Shown here piece after piece: positions 33,495 to 43,597 of a DNA stretch of 64,000 bases. Each line of letters starts with the position of its first letter. The first letter of the stretch is position 1. The notes beneath the pieces were generated by a model. That model did no database searches, was not told the DNA's origin, and saw nothing but the letters and a program-made list of their open reading frames with translations. The translations under genes and the position numbers were made by a program. This DNA is from Devosia geojensis (lineage in GTDB: Bacteria > Pseudomonadota > Alphaproteobacteria > Rhizobiales > Devosiaceae): the NCBI RefSeq assembly GCF_000969415.1, contig NZ_JZEX01000046.1:1-64000 (forward strand). The letters run 5' to 3'.

Positions 33495-34226
33495 ATGGCC
33501 AGCCTTGCCGGCAAGACCTGTCTCATCACCGCCGCTGCGCAAGGCATCGGCCGCGCTTCGGCGCTCGCCTTCGCCCGCGCCGGCGGGCGGGTGATCGCCA
33601 CCGACATCAATGCCGAAAAGCTCGCCGATCTCGGGCAGGAGCCCAACATCGAAACGCGGGTGCTGAACGTCCTCGATACTGACGCTGTCAACGCCGCGTG
33701 CGCCGAGATCGGCCGCATCGACGTGCTCTTCAACTGCGCCGGCGTCGTCCACAGCGGCACGGTGCTCGAATGCTCGGACGCCGACCTCGAGTTCGCCTTC
33801 GACCTCAACGTCAAGGCGCAGGTGCGCACCATCAAGGCGGTGCTGCCGGGCATGCTGGAACGCGGCGACGGGGCGATCGTCAACATGTCGTCGGTCGCAA
33901 GCTCGGTGAAGGGCGTGCCCAACCGCTTCGCCTATTCGGCTTCCAAGGCCGCCGTCATCGGGCTGACCAAGTCCATTGCTGCCGACTATGTGACCAAGGG
34001 CATCCGCTGCAACGCCATCTGCCCCGGAACTGTCGACAGCCCCTCGCTGCAGGAGCGGCTGAAGGCGACCGGCGACTACGAGGCGGCGCGGGCCGCGTTC
34101 ATCGCCCGCCAGCCGATCGGCCGCATCGGCACGCCCGAGGAAGTGGCGGACCTGGCGCTCTATCTCGTCACCGCCACCTATACCACGGGCCACATCCACA
34201 TCATCGACGGCGGCTGGACCGCCTGA
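33495..34226 (+). CDS. SDR-family sugar-acid dehydrogenase (2-keto-3-deoxy-L-fuconate dehydrogenase-like)
   Basis: This is a 243-residue classical short-chain dehydrogenase. The cofactor motif is TAAAQGIGRASAL (residues 12-24), Asp37 in ATDINAEKL favours NAD, and the catalytic set is Ser133-Tyr147-Lys151 in MSSVASS and YSASK. Sequence stretches such as TAAAQGIG, NMSSVASSVKGVPNR and CPGTVDSPSLQER closely resemble the DHRS6 / 2-keto-3-deoxy-fuconate dehydrogenase group. GGAGGA upstream fixes the ATG at 33495. It probably oxidises a keto-deoxy sugar acid made downstream of the divergent lactonase; a 3-hydroxybutyrate-type substrate is the main alternative. Confidence 0.86.
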   Translation: MASLAGKTCLITAAAQGIGRASALAFARAGGRVIATDINAEKLADLGQEPNIETRVLNVLDTDAVNAACAEIGRIDVLFNCAGVVHSGTVLECSDADLEFAFDLNVKAQVRTIKAVLPGMLERGDGAIVNMSSVASSVKGVPNRFAYSASKAAVIGLTKSIAADYVTKGIRCNAICPGTVDSPSLQERLKATGDYEAARAAFIARQPIGRIGTPEEVADLALYLVTATYTTGHIHIIDGGWTA

Positions 34227-34265
34227 CGTCTTCCGGGGACGTTCGGGAAAAGCTGCTTTCAAAAA

Positions 34266-34280
34266 ACGCAAAACTTGCGT
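34266..34280. promoter_or_regulatory. LacI-type operator candidate, site 1
   Basis: ACGCAAAACTTGCGT has arms ACGCAA and TTGCGT around AAC and lies 41 bp before the LacI-family gene. Closely similar palindromes occur before two genes downstream. Confidence 0.6.
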
Positions 34281-34320
34281 AAGGAGAACTTTCGTCTCCA
34301 CGCGAAGGGCGGCTCGACCC

Positions 34321-35328
34321 ATGACCATCGTCAACCGGCGTCCCAACCAGGCCGATATCGCGGCGCGCCTGGGCGTGTCGGTGTCGACCGTGTCGCGCGC
34401 GCTGGCCAACGAGGTCGGCATCAGCGAGACGGTGCGCCGCGACGTGCAGAAGATGGCGCGCGCGCTCGGTTACAAGAGCAAGCATGTTTCTGCCGTGGCC
34501 GCCGACCGGCGGGCGGTTGCGCTGGTGCCGCTCGGCGGGGCCACCAGCGGCATGTCCAATTTCTATTTCGGCATCATCGAAGGCATGAAGGCGGCGGCCG
34601 AAGAGGTCGGGCTCGCGCTCGAGTTGCGGCTTGTCAATGAATCCCAGGTCACCCTCGATCTCATCGAGCGGCATCTGGCGCAGGCGGGGGCGAGCGGCGT
34701 GCTGCTGGCCGGCATCGACGCCTGGGACGAGCTCATTGCATGGTGCAAGGACCGCGAGGTCGCCGCGGTGCTGGTCAACGGCACCGATCCGCTGATGCGC
34801 GTCAACTCGGTCTCGCCGGCCAATTTCTACGGTGCCTACCGGGCCACCATGCGGCTCATCGAAGCCGGGCACCGGTGCATCCTGCACTATACGCACGTGG
34901 CGCGCCCGACCATCCTCGAACGCCGACGCGGCTTCGAGGCGGCGATCGCGGCAACGCCCGGCGCCGAGGGGATCGTCGTCGGCACCGACAAGTACCGCGT
35001 GGCGCAGGTGCGCGAGGACATCCTTTCCGGCCGCTACGGCGCAACGGCGCTCTTCTGCTGGAACGACCTGGCCGCCATCGAGATCATCGAGGGCCTGCAC
35101 GGCGGCAGCAGCGGCAGGCTGCCCGAGAAATTCTCCATCGTCGGCTTCGACGATCTGCCCATCGTCGCCATGACCAGCCCGCGCCTTGCCACCATGCGGG
35201 TCGATCGTGAAGGCATCGGGCGCGGCGCCGTGCGGCTGCTCATCGCGCAGATGGAAGGCGAAACGGCTGTCCAGCAGCTCGAGATCGGCGTGACGGCCAT
35301 AGAGGGCCAGACGATCTCGCGTCTCTGA
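34321..35328 (+). CDS. LacI-family regulator of the oligosaccharide locus
   Basis: This is a 335-residue LacI/GalR protein: helix-turn-helix at about residues 8-30 (NQADIAARLGVSVSTVSRALANE), then the effector-binding domain (VALVPLGGATSGMSNFYFGIIEGMK; GFDDLPIVAMTSPRLATM). It starts at ATG 34321 at the normal distance from the helix. An ACGCAAA-type palindrome precedes it and related ones precede the heparinase-like gene and transporter, so it probably represses itself and both. Confidence 0.92.
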   Translation: MTIVNRRPNQADIAARLGVSVSTVSRALANEVGISETVRRDVQKMARALGYKSKHVSAVAADRRAVALVPLGGATSGMSNFYFGIIEGMKAAAEEVGLALELRLVNESQVTLDLIERHLAQAGASGVLLAGIDAWDELIAWCKDREVAAVLVNGTDPLMRVNSVSPANFYGAYRATMRLIEAGHRCILHYTHVARPTILERRRGFEAAIAATPGAEGIVVGTDKYRVAQVREDILSGRYGATALFCWNDLAAIEIIEGLHGGSSGRLPEKFSIVGFDDLPIVAMTSPRLATMRVDREGIGRGAVRLLIAQMEGETAVQQLEIGVTAIEGQTISRL

Positions 35329-35337
35329 CGTGGTTTT

Positions 35338-35352
35338 CCGCAAAATTTGCGT
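35338..35352. promoter_or_regulatory. LacI-type operator candidate, site 2
   Basis: CCGCAAAATTTGCGT matches site 1 at 13 of 15 positions and lies 53 bp before the heparinase-like gene. A further partial pair TTGC...GCAA follows at 35355-35369. Confidence 0.6.
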
Positions 35353-35405
35353 AATTGCAAATAACGCAATGCCGACCTAAGGTTCCGCCAAAACGGAGGA
35401 GACCG

Positions 35406-37238
35406 ATGTCGTCGCTGCGATTGCTCAATGTGCGCACCATCGCCGAAAGCCTGCCGCCCGCAGGCGGTTTCAGGCCTTTTGCTTCGGGTGCGGACCGCGC
35501 CGCCTGGGAGGCCATCGGAGCGAGGGCGGGGCAGGCGGCGATCGCGGCCCTGCGCCGGCGTGCCGAGGAGGAGGCGGCCAAGCCCATCGCGCCGCTGCCG
35601 GCCTCCCTCTATCTCGATTTCCAGCGCACCGGCCGGCGCGAACCTTACGAGGATGCGCAGCGCGATCGCCGCGACAGGCTCTATCGCCTGGTGCTGGCCG
35701 AATGTCTCCTCTGGCAGGGCACATTCCTCGATGCGGTCGCGGACCTCCTGTGGGCGCGGCTCGAGGAAACCAACTGGGCCTGGCCCGCGCATGCGCGGGC
35801 CCTCGACCGGCCGGACCATCCGACCCTTGATCTTGCCGCCGCCATGACGGCGCTCGACCTCGCCGAGATCGACTATCTGCTCGGCGACAAGCTCGAGCCG
35901 AACCTCAGGACCCGTATCCGCCATGAGGTGGAGCGACGCGCAACCGGTCCGTTCCTCGAGCGTCATGACCACTGGTGGCTGCACACGACGCCGCAAAAGC
36001 AGGTCAACAACTGGACGGCGGTCTGCATAGCCGGCGCGGTGGGCGCCGCCTGCTACCTCGAAGCGGACGACGGCCGTCTCGCCGAGATCCTGGCGCGCGC
36101 GATGGCTTCGCTGGCCGACTATCTCGAGACCTTCGACAGCCGCGGCGGCTCGACGGAGGGGCCGGACTACTGGAGCTACGGCTTCGGCAATTTCGTCGTC
36201 TTCGCCCATCTTCTCGCCGAGCGGACGGGCGGGACGATCCGGCTGCTCGACGATCCGTTCGTGCGCGAGATCGCCCAGTTTCCGCTGCGCACAATACTGG
36301 CGCCTGGCCTCTGGGTCAGCTTTTCCGATTCGGACGTCAACCTGAGCTTCCATCCGGGGCTGCTCTCGTTGTTGGCCGAGACGCAGGGGCTGCCGCAGCT
36401 CAAGGAGCTCGGCGCGGCCAACGATTTCCTGCTCAGCCAGTCCAACCAGTTCTGCTGGCTGCTGCGCCAGTTCCTCTGGCCCTTGCCCGAAGGCGGGCCG
36501 CGCTTCGGCGGTACGGCGCATGACTGGTTCCCGGACATGGCCTGGATGATGAGCCGGCTCGATCCTGCCGACCCGGCGGCGCTCGCCGTCGCCATCAAGG
36601 GCGGGCACAACGACGAGATGCACAACCAGAACGATGTCGGCTCACTGATCGTCGTGACCAAAGGCGAGGCCGTCATCGCCGATCCCGGCCGCGGACGCTA
36701 CTCCAAGGCCTATTTCGGCCCAGAGCGCTACGAGAATATCTTCGCCTCCTCGCGCGGCCATTCGGTGCCGGTGGTCAACGGCCACCTGCAGGGTCCCGGC
36801 CTGGAATACGCCGCGCGCGTCGTCGATCACAGGCATGACGACACGGCCGATCGGCTGCTCCTCGACATGACGGCGGCCTATCCGCAGGAGGCGGGGCTGA
36901 AAAGCCTCACCCGTCTGCTGGACGTCGATCGCGCCCGGCCGGGCGGGCAGGTGACCCTCACCGACGAGTTCGCCTTCGCCGGTGCTCCGGGCAGCTTCGA
37001 AAGCGTACTGGTGACGACCGGCAAGGCCGAGCTCTCGGCCGGACGGGTCGTTCTGCGCAAAGGCGATGCGGCCCTGGAGGTCGGGTTCGATCCGCATGCG
37101 GTGCTGGTGCGAACCGAAACCCATCCCGGCGCCGAGAAGCAGTACGCGCCCTCCGTGGATTTGACCCGGGTGATCTTCGCGGTATCGGCGCCCTGTCAAT
37201 CGGGAACCGTTACGCTGACGCTGCGTCCCTGCGCCTGA
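35406..37238 (+). CDS. Heparinase II/III family polysaccharide lyase-like protein
   Basis: This 610-residue protein has an alpha/alpha-toroid N-terminal half (HWWLHTTPQKQVNNWTAVCIAGAVGAACYLE; STEGPDYWSYGFGNFVVFAHLLAERTGG) and a beta-sandwich C-terminal half with HNQNDVGSLIVVTKGEAVIADPGRGRY and SSRGHSVPVVNG, the usual layout of heparinase II/III-like lyases. No signal peptide is seen, so it probably acts on imported oligosaccharides in the cytoplasm. GGAGGA precedes the ATG at 35406. Related enzymes split uronate-containing chains by beta-elimination; actual lyase chemistry here is inference. Confidence 0.82.
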   Translation: MSSLRLLNVRTIAESLPPAGGFRPFASGADRAAWEAIGARAGQAAIAALRRRAEEEAAKPIAPLPASLYLDFQRTGRREPYEDAQRDRRDRLYRLVLAECLLWQGTFLDAVADLLWARLEETNWAWPAHARALDRPDHPTLDLAAAMTALDLAEIDYLLGDKLEPNLRTRIRHEVERRATGPFLERHDHWWLHTTPQKQVNNWTAVCIAGAVGAACYLEADDGRLAEILARAMASLADYLETFDSRGGSTEGPDYWSYGFGNFVVFAHLLAERTGGTIRLLDDPFVREIAQFPLRTILAPGLWVSFSDSDVNLSFHPGLLSLLAETQGLPQLKELGAANDFLLSQSNQFCWLLRQFLWPLPEGGPRFGGTAHDWFPDMAWMMSRLDPADPAALAVAIKGGHNDEMHNQNDVGSLIVVTKGEAVIADPGRGRYSKAYFGPERYENIFASSRGHSVPVVNGHLQGPGLEYAARVVDHRHDDTADRLLLDMTAAYPQEAGLKSLTRLLDVDRARPGGQVTLTDEFAFAGAPGSFESVLVTTGKAELSAGRVVLRKGDAALEVGFDPHAVLVRTETHPGAEKQYAPSVDLTRVIFAVSAPCQSGTVTLTLRPCA

Positions 37239-37288
37239 TCGCGCGGGCGTGAACCATCCTCCGGACGAAAACGCCAACGTCGGTAGGG

Positions 37289-37355
37289 GTTTGCGCAAAC
37301 TCCATGCAAAAAACGCAAATTAGCAAATATTCTTGCGTTGACGCAAATTTGTGCT
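37289..37355. promoter_or_regulatory. Operator cluster before the Opp-type transporter
   Basis: Several overlapping elements share the site 1/2 core: the perfect palindrome GTTTGCGCAAAC (37289-37300), AACGCAAAT (37312-37320), TTGCGT-TG-ACGCAA (37333-37346) and ACGCAAATTTGTGCT (37341-37355). The clustering suggests cooperative LacI binding at the transporter promoter. Confidence 0.6.
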
Positions 37356-37413
37356 AGGTTTGCTTTCCGTAGAGGAGAGGTCGCCAACGTGCGGCCGGAA
37401 TGGGAGGACATTC

Positions 37414-39336
37414 ATGCACAAGCTTACTCTTCACCGACGGGCCCCGGTGGCCGGCGGGCTCGTCGCCGTCCTGATGGCGGGCGCCGCGTTCCTGGCAACC
37501 CCGGCGCTCGCCCAGCAGCAGGCGCCGATGCTCGATGCTCTCGTCGAAAGCGGCGATCTGCCGCCGGTGGCCGAGCGCCTGCCGACCAATCCGCAGGTCG
37601 TCGAGGCCGAAAGCATCGGCCAATACGGCGGCACCTGGCGCATGGGCATGCGCGGGGGCGGCGACAACGGCCTCATCGCCAAAACCGTGGCCTATGAGGG
37701 CCTCGTACGTTACGACCGCCAGTGGCAGGGAGTACTGCCCAACCTTGCCGAATCCTGGGAAGCGAACGCCGACGCCACCGAATACACGTTCAAGCTGCGC
37801 GAGGGGGTGAAGTGGTCGGACGGCACGCCGTTCACCACTGAGGACATCGCCTTCGCCGTCGAACTCTACCAGGACCCTGAATACGCTGCCGGTAGCTGGA
37901 TCGACAACGTCAACAACCCGGTCCACCTCGAAGTCATCGACGACTACAACTTCAAGTTCCGCTTCGACGAGCCCAACGGCATGCTGCTCGAAACGATGGC
38001 GAGCGTCGAAGGCATCCACATCGTCTCGCTGCAGAAGGCCTACTGCAGCCAGTTCTACCCAAAGTACAACGAGAACGCCGATGCCGAGGCGCAGGCGGCG
38101 GGCTTCACAAATTGGGCGCTTTATTTGCAGGACCGCTGCGCCTGGGGCTGGGAGACGATCCGCTTCTCCAATCCCGACCTGCCGGTGCTCTATCCCTGGG
38201 TGATCGACCAAACGCTGACCGCCAACGCGGCGCGCGTCACCTGGAAGCGCAATCCCTACTACTGGAAGGTCGACGCCGAAGGTAACCAGCTGCCCTATAT
38301 CGACAATCTCGACATGCGGGTGAGCGAGAGCATCGAGGAGCTGACGCTGCTTGCCCTCAACGGCGAGATCGATTTCCAGGAACGCCATATCGCGACCGTC
38401 GTCAACAGGCCCCTGTTCTTCGACGGGCAGGAGCAGGGCGGTTATCACCTGGGCGAAGTCGTCCCGTCGGCGTCCAACACGCTGGTGCTGCAGCTCAACT
38501 TCAACCATGATGATCCGGTCAAGCGCGAGCTTTACCAGAACAAGGACTTCCGCATCGGCCTCTCCCACGCCATCGACCGGGAGGAGATCATCGATGTGGT
38601 GTTCACCGGCCAGGGCGAGCCCTTCCAGGTCGCGCCACGCCCCGAGTCGCCGTTCTATGACGAGGAGTTGGCCAAGCAGTACACCGAGTTCGATCCCGAA
38701 CTCGCCATCCAGCACCTGGAGGCGGCGGGGCTGACCGAGACCAATGGCGACGGCATCCGCCTGATGAGCAACGGCCAGCCGGCCAGGATCACGGCAGACG
38801 TCATCTCGGCGCTCCGCCCGGAATGGATCGACATCCTCGAGATTATGCAGCTGCAACTGGCCGCTGTCGGCATTGAGATCGAGCTCAACAACATCGATCG
38901 CACGCTGTTCTATGAGAAGCGCCCAAGCAACGACTTCGACGCCCAGGTCTGGGCCGGCGATGGCGGTATCGAGGTGGTGCAGGACCCGCGCTACTACATG
39001 CCTTTCAGCGACGAATCCGTCTGGGCGTATCGCTGGGTGCAGTCCCTCAACGGCACGCGGCCGGAAATCGCCGAGGAGCCTGTCGACTGGGCCAAGCAAC
39101 AGATGGATCTCTACAACCAGATCCGTGCCTCCAGCGATCCCGAGCAGCGCGCTGACCTGATGCGCCAGATCCTCGCCATCACCAAGGAGCAATTCCCGGT
39201 GATCGGGGTCAGCTTGATGCCGAACTCCTACTCGATCGTGCGCAACAATCTGCGCAACGTCCCCGAGAGCATGTTCAACGCCTGGCTCTTCCCGACCCCG
39301 GCGCCGATGGACCCGGTCACCTGGTACTTCGAATAG
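37414..39336 (+). CDS. Peptide/oligosaccharide ABC transporter substrate-binding protein (SBP_bac_5)
   Basis: This is a 640-residue periplasmic binding protein of the Opp/Dpp cluster, larger than typical dipeptide proteins. A signal peptide ends near PALAQQQ. SBP_bac_5 landmarks include NLAESWEANADATEYTFKLREGVKWSDGTPFTTEDIAFAV and FRIGLSHAIDREEIIDVVFTGQG. GGGAGGA sets the ATG at 37414. Such large members often bind oligosaccharides rather than peptides; the neighbouring lyase-like and DUF2264 genes favour a sugar ligand. A perfect stem-loop follows at 39360-39387. Confidence 0.9.
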   Translation: MHKLTLHRRAPVAGGLVAVLMAGAAFLATPALAQQQAPMLDALVESGDLPPVAERLPTNPQVVEAESIGQYGGTWRMGMRGGGDNGLIAKTVAYEGLVRYDRQWQGVLPNLAESWEANADATEYTFKLREGVKWSDGTPFTTEDIAFAVELYQDPEYAAGSWIDNVNNPVHLEVIDDYNFKFRFDEPNGMLLETMASVEGIHIVSLQKAYCSQFYPKYNENADAEAQAAGFTNWALYLQDRCAWGWETIRFSNPDLPVLYPWVIDQTLTANAARVTWKRNPYYWKVDAEGNQLPYIDNLDMRVSESIEELTLLALNGEIDFQERHIATVVNRPLFFDGQEQGGYHLGEVVPSASNTLVLQLNFNHDDPVKRELYQNKDFRIGLSHAIDREEIIDVVFTGQGEPFQVAPRPESPFYDEELAKQYTEFDPELAIQHLEAAGLTETNGDGIRLMSNGQPARITADVISALRPEWIDILEIMQLQLAAVGIEIELNNIDRTLFYEKRPSNDFDAQVWAGDGGIEVVQDPRYYMPFSDESVWAYRWVQSLNGTRPEIAEEPVDWAKQQMDLYNQIRASSDPEQRADLMRQILAITKEQFPVIGVSLMPNSYSIVRNNLRNVPESMFNAWLFPTPAPMDPVTWYFE

Positions 39337-39359
39337 CGGGTTTCCTCCACCCGCCTCAT

Positions 39360-39387
39360 CCCCCGCGGTTCTCTCCTACCGCGGGGG
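39360..39387 (+). terminator. Intercistronic stem-loop after the Opp-type binding-protein gene
   Basis: CCCCCGCGGT (39360-39369) pairs perfectly with ACCGCGGGGG (39378-39387) over an 8-nt loop. No U-run follows; likely mRNA stabiliser or partial terminator that raises binding-protein output over the permeases. Confidence 0.65.
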
Positions 39388-39414
39388 ACATCCCGAAACG
39401 AGGAGCGCCCGATC

Positions 39415-40404
39415 ATGGTCCAGTTCATCCTGCGCCGTTTTCTCGCAATGCTGCTGACGCTTTTTGCCGTCTCCTTCGTGGCGTTTGCGATCATCCAGCT
39501 GCCGCCTGGCGATTTTCTCACCAGCTACATGGCGAGCCTCGCCGCCCAGGGTGACCAGGTCGACCCGCGCGTCATCGAGAACCTGCGTCAGCAATATGGG
39601 CTCGGCGAGCCTTATCTGGTGCAATACTGGAAGTGGTTCACCGGCATCCTGCAGGGTAATTTCGGCCAAAGCTTCGAGTGGAAGCGCCCGGTCTGGGAGC
39701 TCATCTGGGGACGTATCGGCTATTCGCTCCTCATCGAAGGCATGGCGGTGATCGCCATGTGGCTGATCGCGCTGCCCATCGGCGTCTATGCGGCCGTGCG
39801 CAAGTATTCGCTCGGCGACTACCTCGCCACCATCGGCGGCTTCATCGGGCTTGCCATCCCCAATTTCCTCTTCGCCCTGATCCTGATGTACCTGTCGTTC
39901 GTCTGGTTCGGGCGCACCATCGGCGGCCTCTTCTCGCCCGGGTTCGAGAACGCCCACTGGAGCCTGCCGCGCATCTGGGACTTCCTGCAGCACGCCTGGA
40001 TCCCGGTGCTGGTGCTGGCGACGGCCGGTACGGCCGAGCTCATCCGTATCCTGCGCGCCAACCTGCTCGACGAGCTGAAGAAACCCTACGTCACCACGGC
40101 GCGCTCCAAGGGCCTGCCCGAGTGGAAGGTGATCCTCAAATATCCCGTGCGCATGGCCCTCAATCCGCTGGTTTCGACGATCGGCTGGCTGCTGCCCGCC
40201 CTCGTTTCCGGCTCGGTCATCGTCTCGGTGGTGATGAACCTGCCGACGGCCGGCCCCATGCTCCTGCGCTCGCTCACCACCCAGGACATGTATCTGGCCG
40301 GCGCCATCATCCTGCTCTTGAGCGTCCTCACCGTCATCGGCACGCTCATTTCGGACATCCTGCTCGCCTGGATCGATCCGCGCATTCGCTACGGGAGCCG
40401 CTGA
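39415..40404 (+). CDS. ABC transporter permease, DppB/OppB-like
   Basis: This is a 329-residue permease of the Opp family: MVQFILRRFLAMLLTLFAVSFVAFAIIQLPPGDF at the start, a large periplasmic loop, and the EAA-type loop ELKKPYVTTARSKGLPEWKVILKYPVR. It overlaps the following permease by 1 base (TGATG). It imports the ligand bound by the 640-residue protein. Confidence 0.92.
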   Translation: MVQFILRRFLAMLLTLFAVSFVAFAIIQLPPGDFLTSYMASLAAQGDQVDPRVIENLRQQYGLGEPYLVQYWKWFTGILQGNFGQSFEWKRPVWELIWGRIGYSLLIEGMAVIAMWLIALPIGVYAAVRKYSLGDYLATIGGFIGLAIPNFLFALILMYLSFVWFGRTIGGLFSPGFENAHWSLPRIWDFLQHAWIPVLVLATAGTAELIRILRANLLDELKKPYVTTARSKGLPEWKVILKYPVRMALNPLVSTIGWLLPALVSGSVIVSVVMNLPTAGPMLLRSLTTQDMYLAGAIILLLSVLTVIGTLISDILLAWIDPRIRYGSR

Positions 40405-41540
40405 TGGCCGTCGACAGCCTCGATACCCCGGTCAAGCTCGCTCCGGCCCGTCCGGTGCGCGAGAGCCAGGTCGCCCTGATGTGGCGGCGCTTCAAGCGCC
40501 ACCGGCTGGCCCTCGTCAGCCTCTGGATCGTCGCCGCCTTCTATCTCGTGGCGCTGCTGGCTGAATTCCTGGCGCCCGCCGATCCCGGCGCCTATAGCGC
40601 GCGCTATACCTACGCGCCGCCCCAGGGCCTGCATTTCTTCGCCCGTAACGAAGACGGCAGCTGGCATTTCGGTCCCTTCGTCAACGGCTACAAGACCGAG
40701 ATCGACCCCGTCGCCTTGCGGCGTACCTTCGTCATCGACGAGACGGTGCGCCATCCGGTGGCCTTCTTCGTCGAGAGCGAGCCCTACCGGCTGGCCGGTA
40801 TTATCCCCATGTCGGTCAAGCTCTTCGGCGTCACCGAGCCGCGCACGCCCCTCTATGTACTCGGCGCCGACAGGCTCGGCCGCGACCTCCTCAGCCGTCT
40901 CATCCACGGCACCCGCATCTCGCTCTCGATCGGGTTGGCGGGCGTGACGCTGAGCCTCTTCTTCGGCATCGTCATCGGCGGCTTTGCCGGCTATTACGGC
41001 GGCTGGTTCGACAGCGCCGTCATGCGTGTCGTCGAGTTCATCCGCTCGATGCCCACCATTCCGCTGTGGCTGGGCCTGGCGGCAGCGATGCCGAGGGACT
41101 GGTCGGCGCTACAGACCTACTTCGCCATCACCATCATCCTGTCGCTCATCGGCTGGACGGAGCTGGCGCGCGTGGTGCGCGGCAGGTTCCTGAGCCTCAG
41201 GACCGAGGACTTCGTCACCGCCGCCCAGCTCGACGGCGCCAGCACCTGGCGCATCGTCACCCGCCACATGGTGCCGAACTTCACCAGCCACATCATCGCT
41301 GCCGCGACCCTGGCGGTGCCGGGCATGATCCTGGCCGAAACCGCGCTCTCCTTCCTCGGGCTGGGCCTGCAGGCGCCGATCGTCTCCTGGGGCACGCTGC
41401 TTCAGGACGCCCAGAACATCAGGACGCTCGCCACCGCTCCCTGGCTGCTGGCCCCGGGGCTCTGCGTGATCGTCGTCATCCTCTGCTTCAACTTCTTCGG
41501 AGACGGCCTCCGTGACGCCGCAGACCCCCATGGTAGATAA
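40404..41540 (+). CDS. ABC transporter permease, DppC/OppC-like, with large periplasmic insertion
   Basis: This 378-residue OppC-type permease is about 80 residues longer than dipeptide permeases. After the first membrane segment (residues about 35-55), an insertion at about 60-150 (APPQGLHFFARNEDGSWHFG ... FFVESEPYRL) precedes the family motif VLGADRLGRDLLSRLIHGTRISL. The EAA loop EDFVTAAQLDGASTWRIVTRHMVP is intact. Similar extensions occur in transporters of bulky oligosaccharides. Its last 29 bases overlap the ATPase gene. Confidence 0.9.
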   Translation: MAVDSLDTPVKLAPARPVRESQVALMWRRFKRHRLALVSLWIVAAFYLVALLAEFLAPADPGAYSARYTYAPPQGLHFFARNEDGSWHFGPFVNGYKTEIDPVALRRTFVIDETVRHPVAFFVESEPYRLAGIIPMSVKLFGVTEPRTPLYVLGADRLGRDLLSRLIHGTRISLSIGLAGVTLSLFFGIVIGGFAGYYGGWFDSAVMRVVEFIRSMPTIPLWLGLAAAMPRDWSALQTYFAITIILSLIGWTELARVVRGRFLSLRTEDFVTAAQLDGASTWRIVTRHMVPNFTSHIIAAATLAVPGMILAETALSFLGLGLQAPIVSWGTLLQDAQNIRTLATAPWLLAPGLCVIVVILCFNFFGDGLRDAADPHGR

Positions 41541-42554
41541 GCCCCTCCTGAAGATCGAGGACGTGGAGATCGCGTTCTCCTCGCCCGACGAGGCCGACAT
41601 CGTCGCCGTGCGCCAGGTCGACCTGACGCTGACCGCCGGCAAGACCCTCTGCCTCGTGGGCGAGAGCGGCTGCGGCAAGTCGGTCACCGCCCGAGCCGTC
41701 CTGCGCCTCCTCGACCAGAACGCCTCCATCAGCCGCGGGCGCATCCTCTTCACCCCGCCGGGCGAGGAGACGGTCGACATCGGCGCGCTGAAGTCCGACA
41801 GCCTGTCCATGCGCGCCATCCGCGGCAACAAGATCTCCATGATCTTCCAGGAGCCCATGTCCTCGCTCTCGCCGGTCCACACCATCGGCGACCAGATCGA
41901 CGAGATGATCATGCTGCACGAGGACCTGAAGCCGAAGGAGGCGCGCGAGCGCACCGTGTCGCTCCTCGACCAGGTCGGCATTCCCGGCCCCCGCGAGCGC
42001 GCCGACACCTATCCCTTCCAGCTCTCGGGCGGGCTGCGCCAGCGCGCGATGATCGCCATGGCGCTCGCCTGCACGCCCAACCTGCTCATCGCCGACGAGC
42101 CGACCACGGCCCTCGACGTCACCACCCAGGCGCAGATCCTCGACCTGTTGAAGAAGCTGCAGGACGACTACGGCATGGCCATGCTCTTCATCACCCACGA
42201 CCTCGGCGTCGTCGCCGAGATCGCCGACGAGGTGGCGGTGATGTATCTGGGCGACGTCGTCGAGCAGGGGGACGTGTTCGAGGTGTTCCGGGCGCCGAGG
42301 CACCCCTATACGCAGGCCCTGATGCGCTCGATCCCGACCATGGCGAGGAAGGCCGACCGGCAGCGCCTCTCGCCGATCAAGGGCACCGTGCCCTCGGCCA
42401 AGGACCGCCCGCAGGGCTGCGCCTTCACCAGCCGCTGCCCCCACGCCTTCGAGCCGTGCCCCACCGTTCGGCCCGAGCGCACGCAGGTCGGTGAGGGGCA
42501 CGTCGCGCGCTGCCACCTGCTCACCCAGGACACGACCAGGGCGGAGGAGCTGGC

Positions 42555-42558
<4 letters not shown>
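41512..42558 (+). CDS. ABC transporter ATP-binding protein, DppD/OppD-like
   Basis: This is a 348-residue ATPase with Walker [11 protein letters not shown], signature LSGGLRQRA, Walker [13 protein letters not shown] and an OppD/DppD-type C-terminal cysteine region ([15 protein letters not shown]) that in relatives binds an iron-sulfur cluster. The GTG at 41512 is chosen because GGAGA lies 8 bases upstream; the ATG at 41530 has no ribosome site. It overlaps the permease by 29 bases and the next ATPase by 4. Confidence 0.9.
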
Positions 42559-43595
<1,037 letters not shown>

Positions 43596-43597
43596 GA

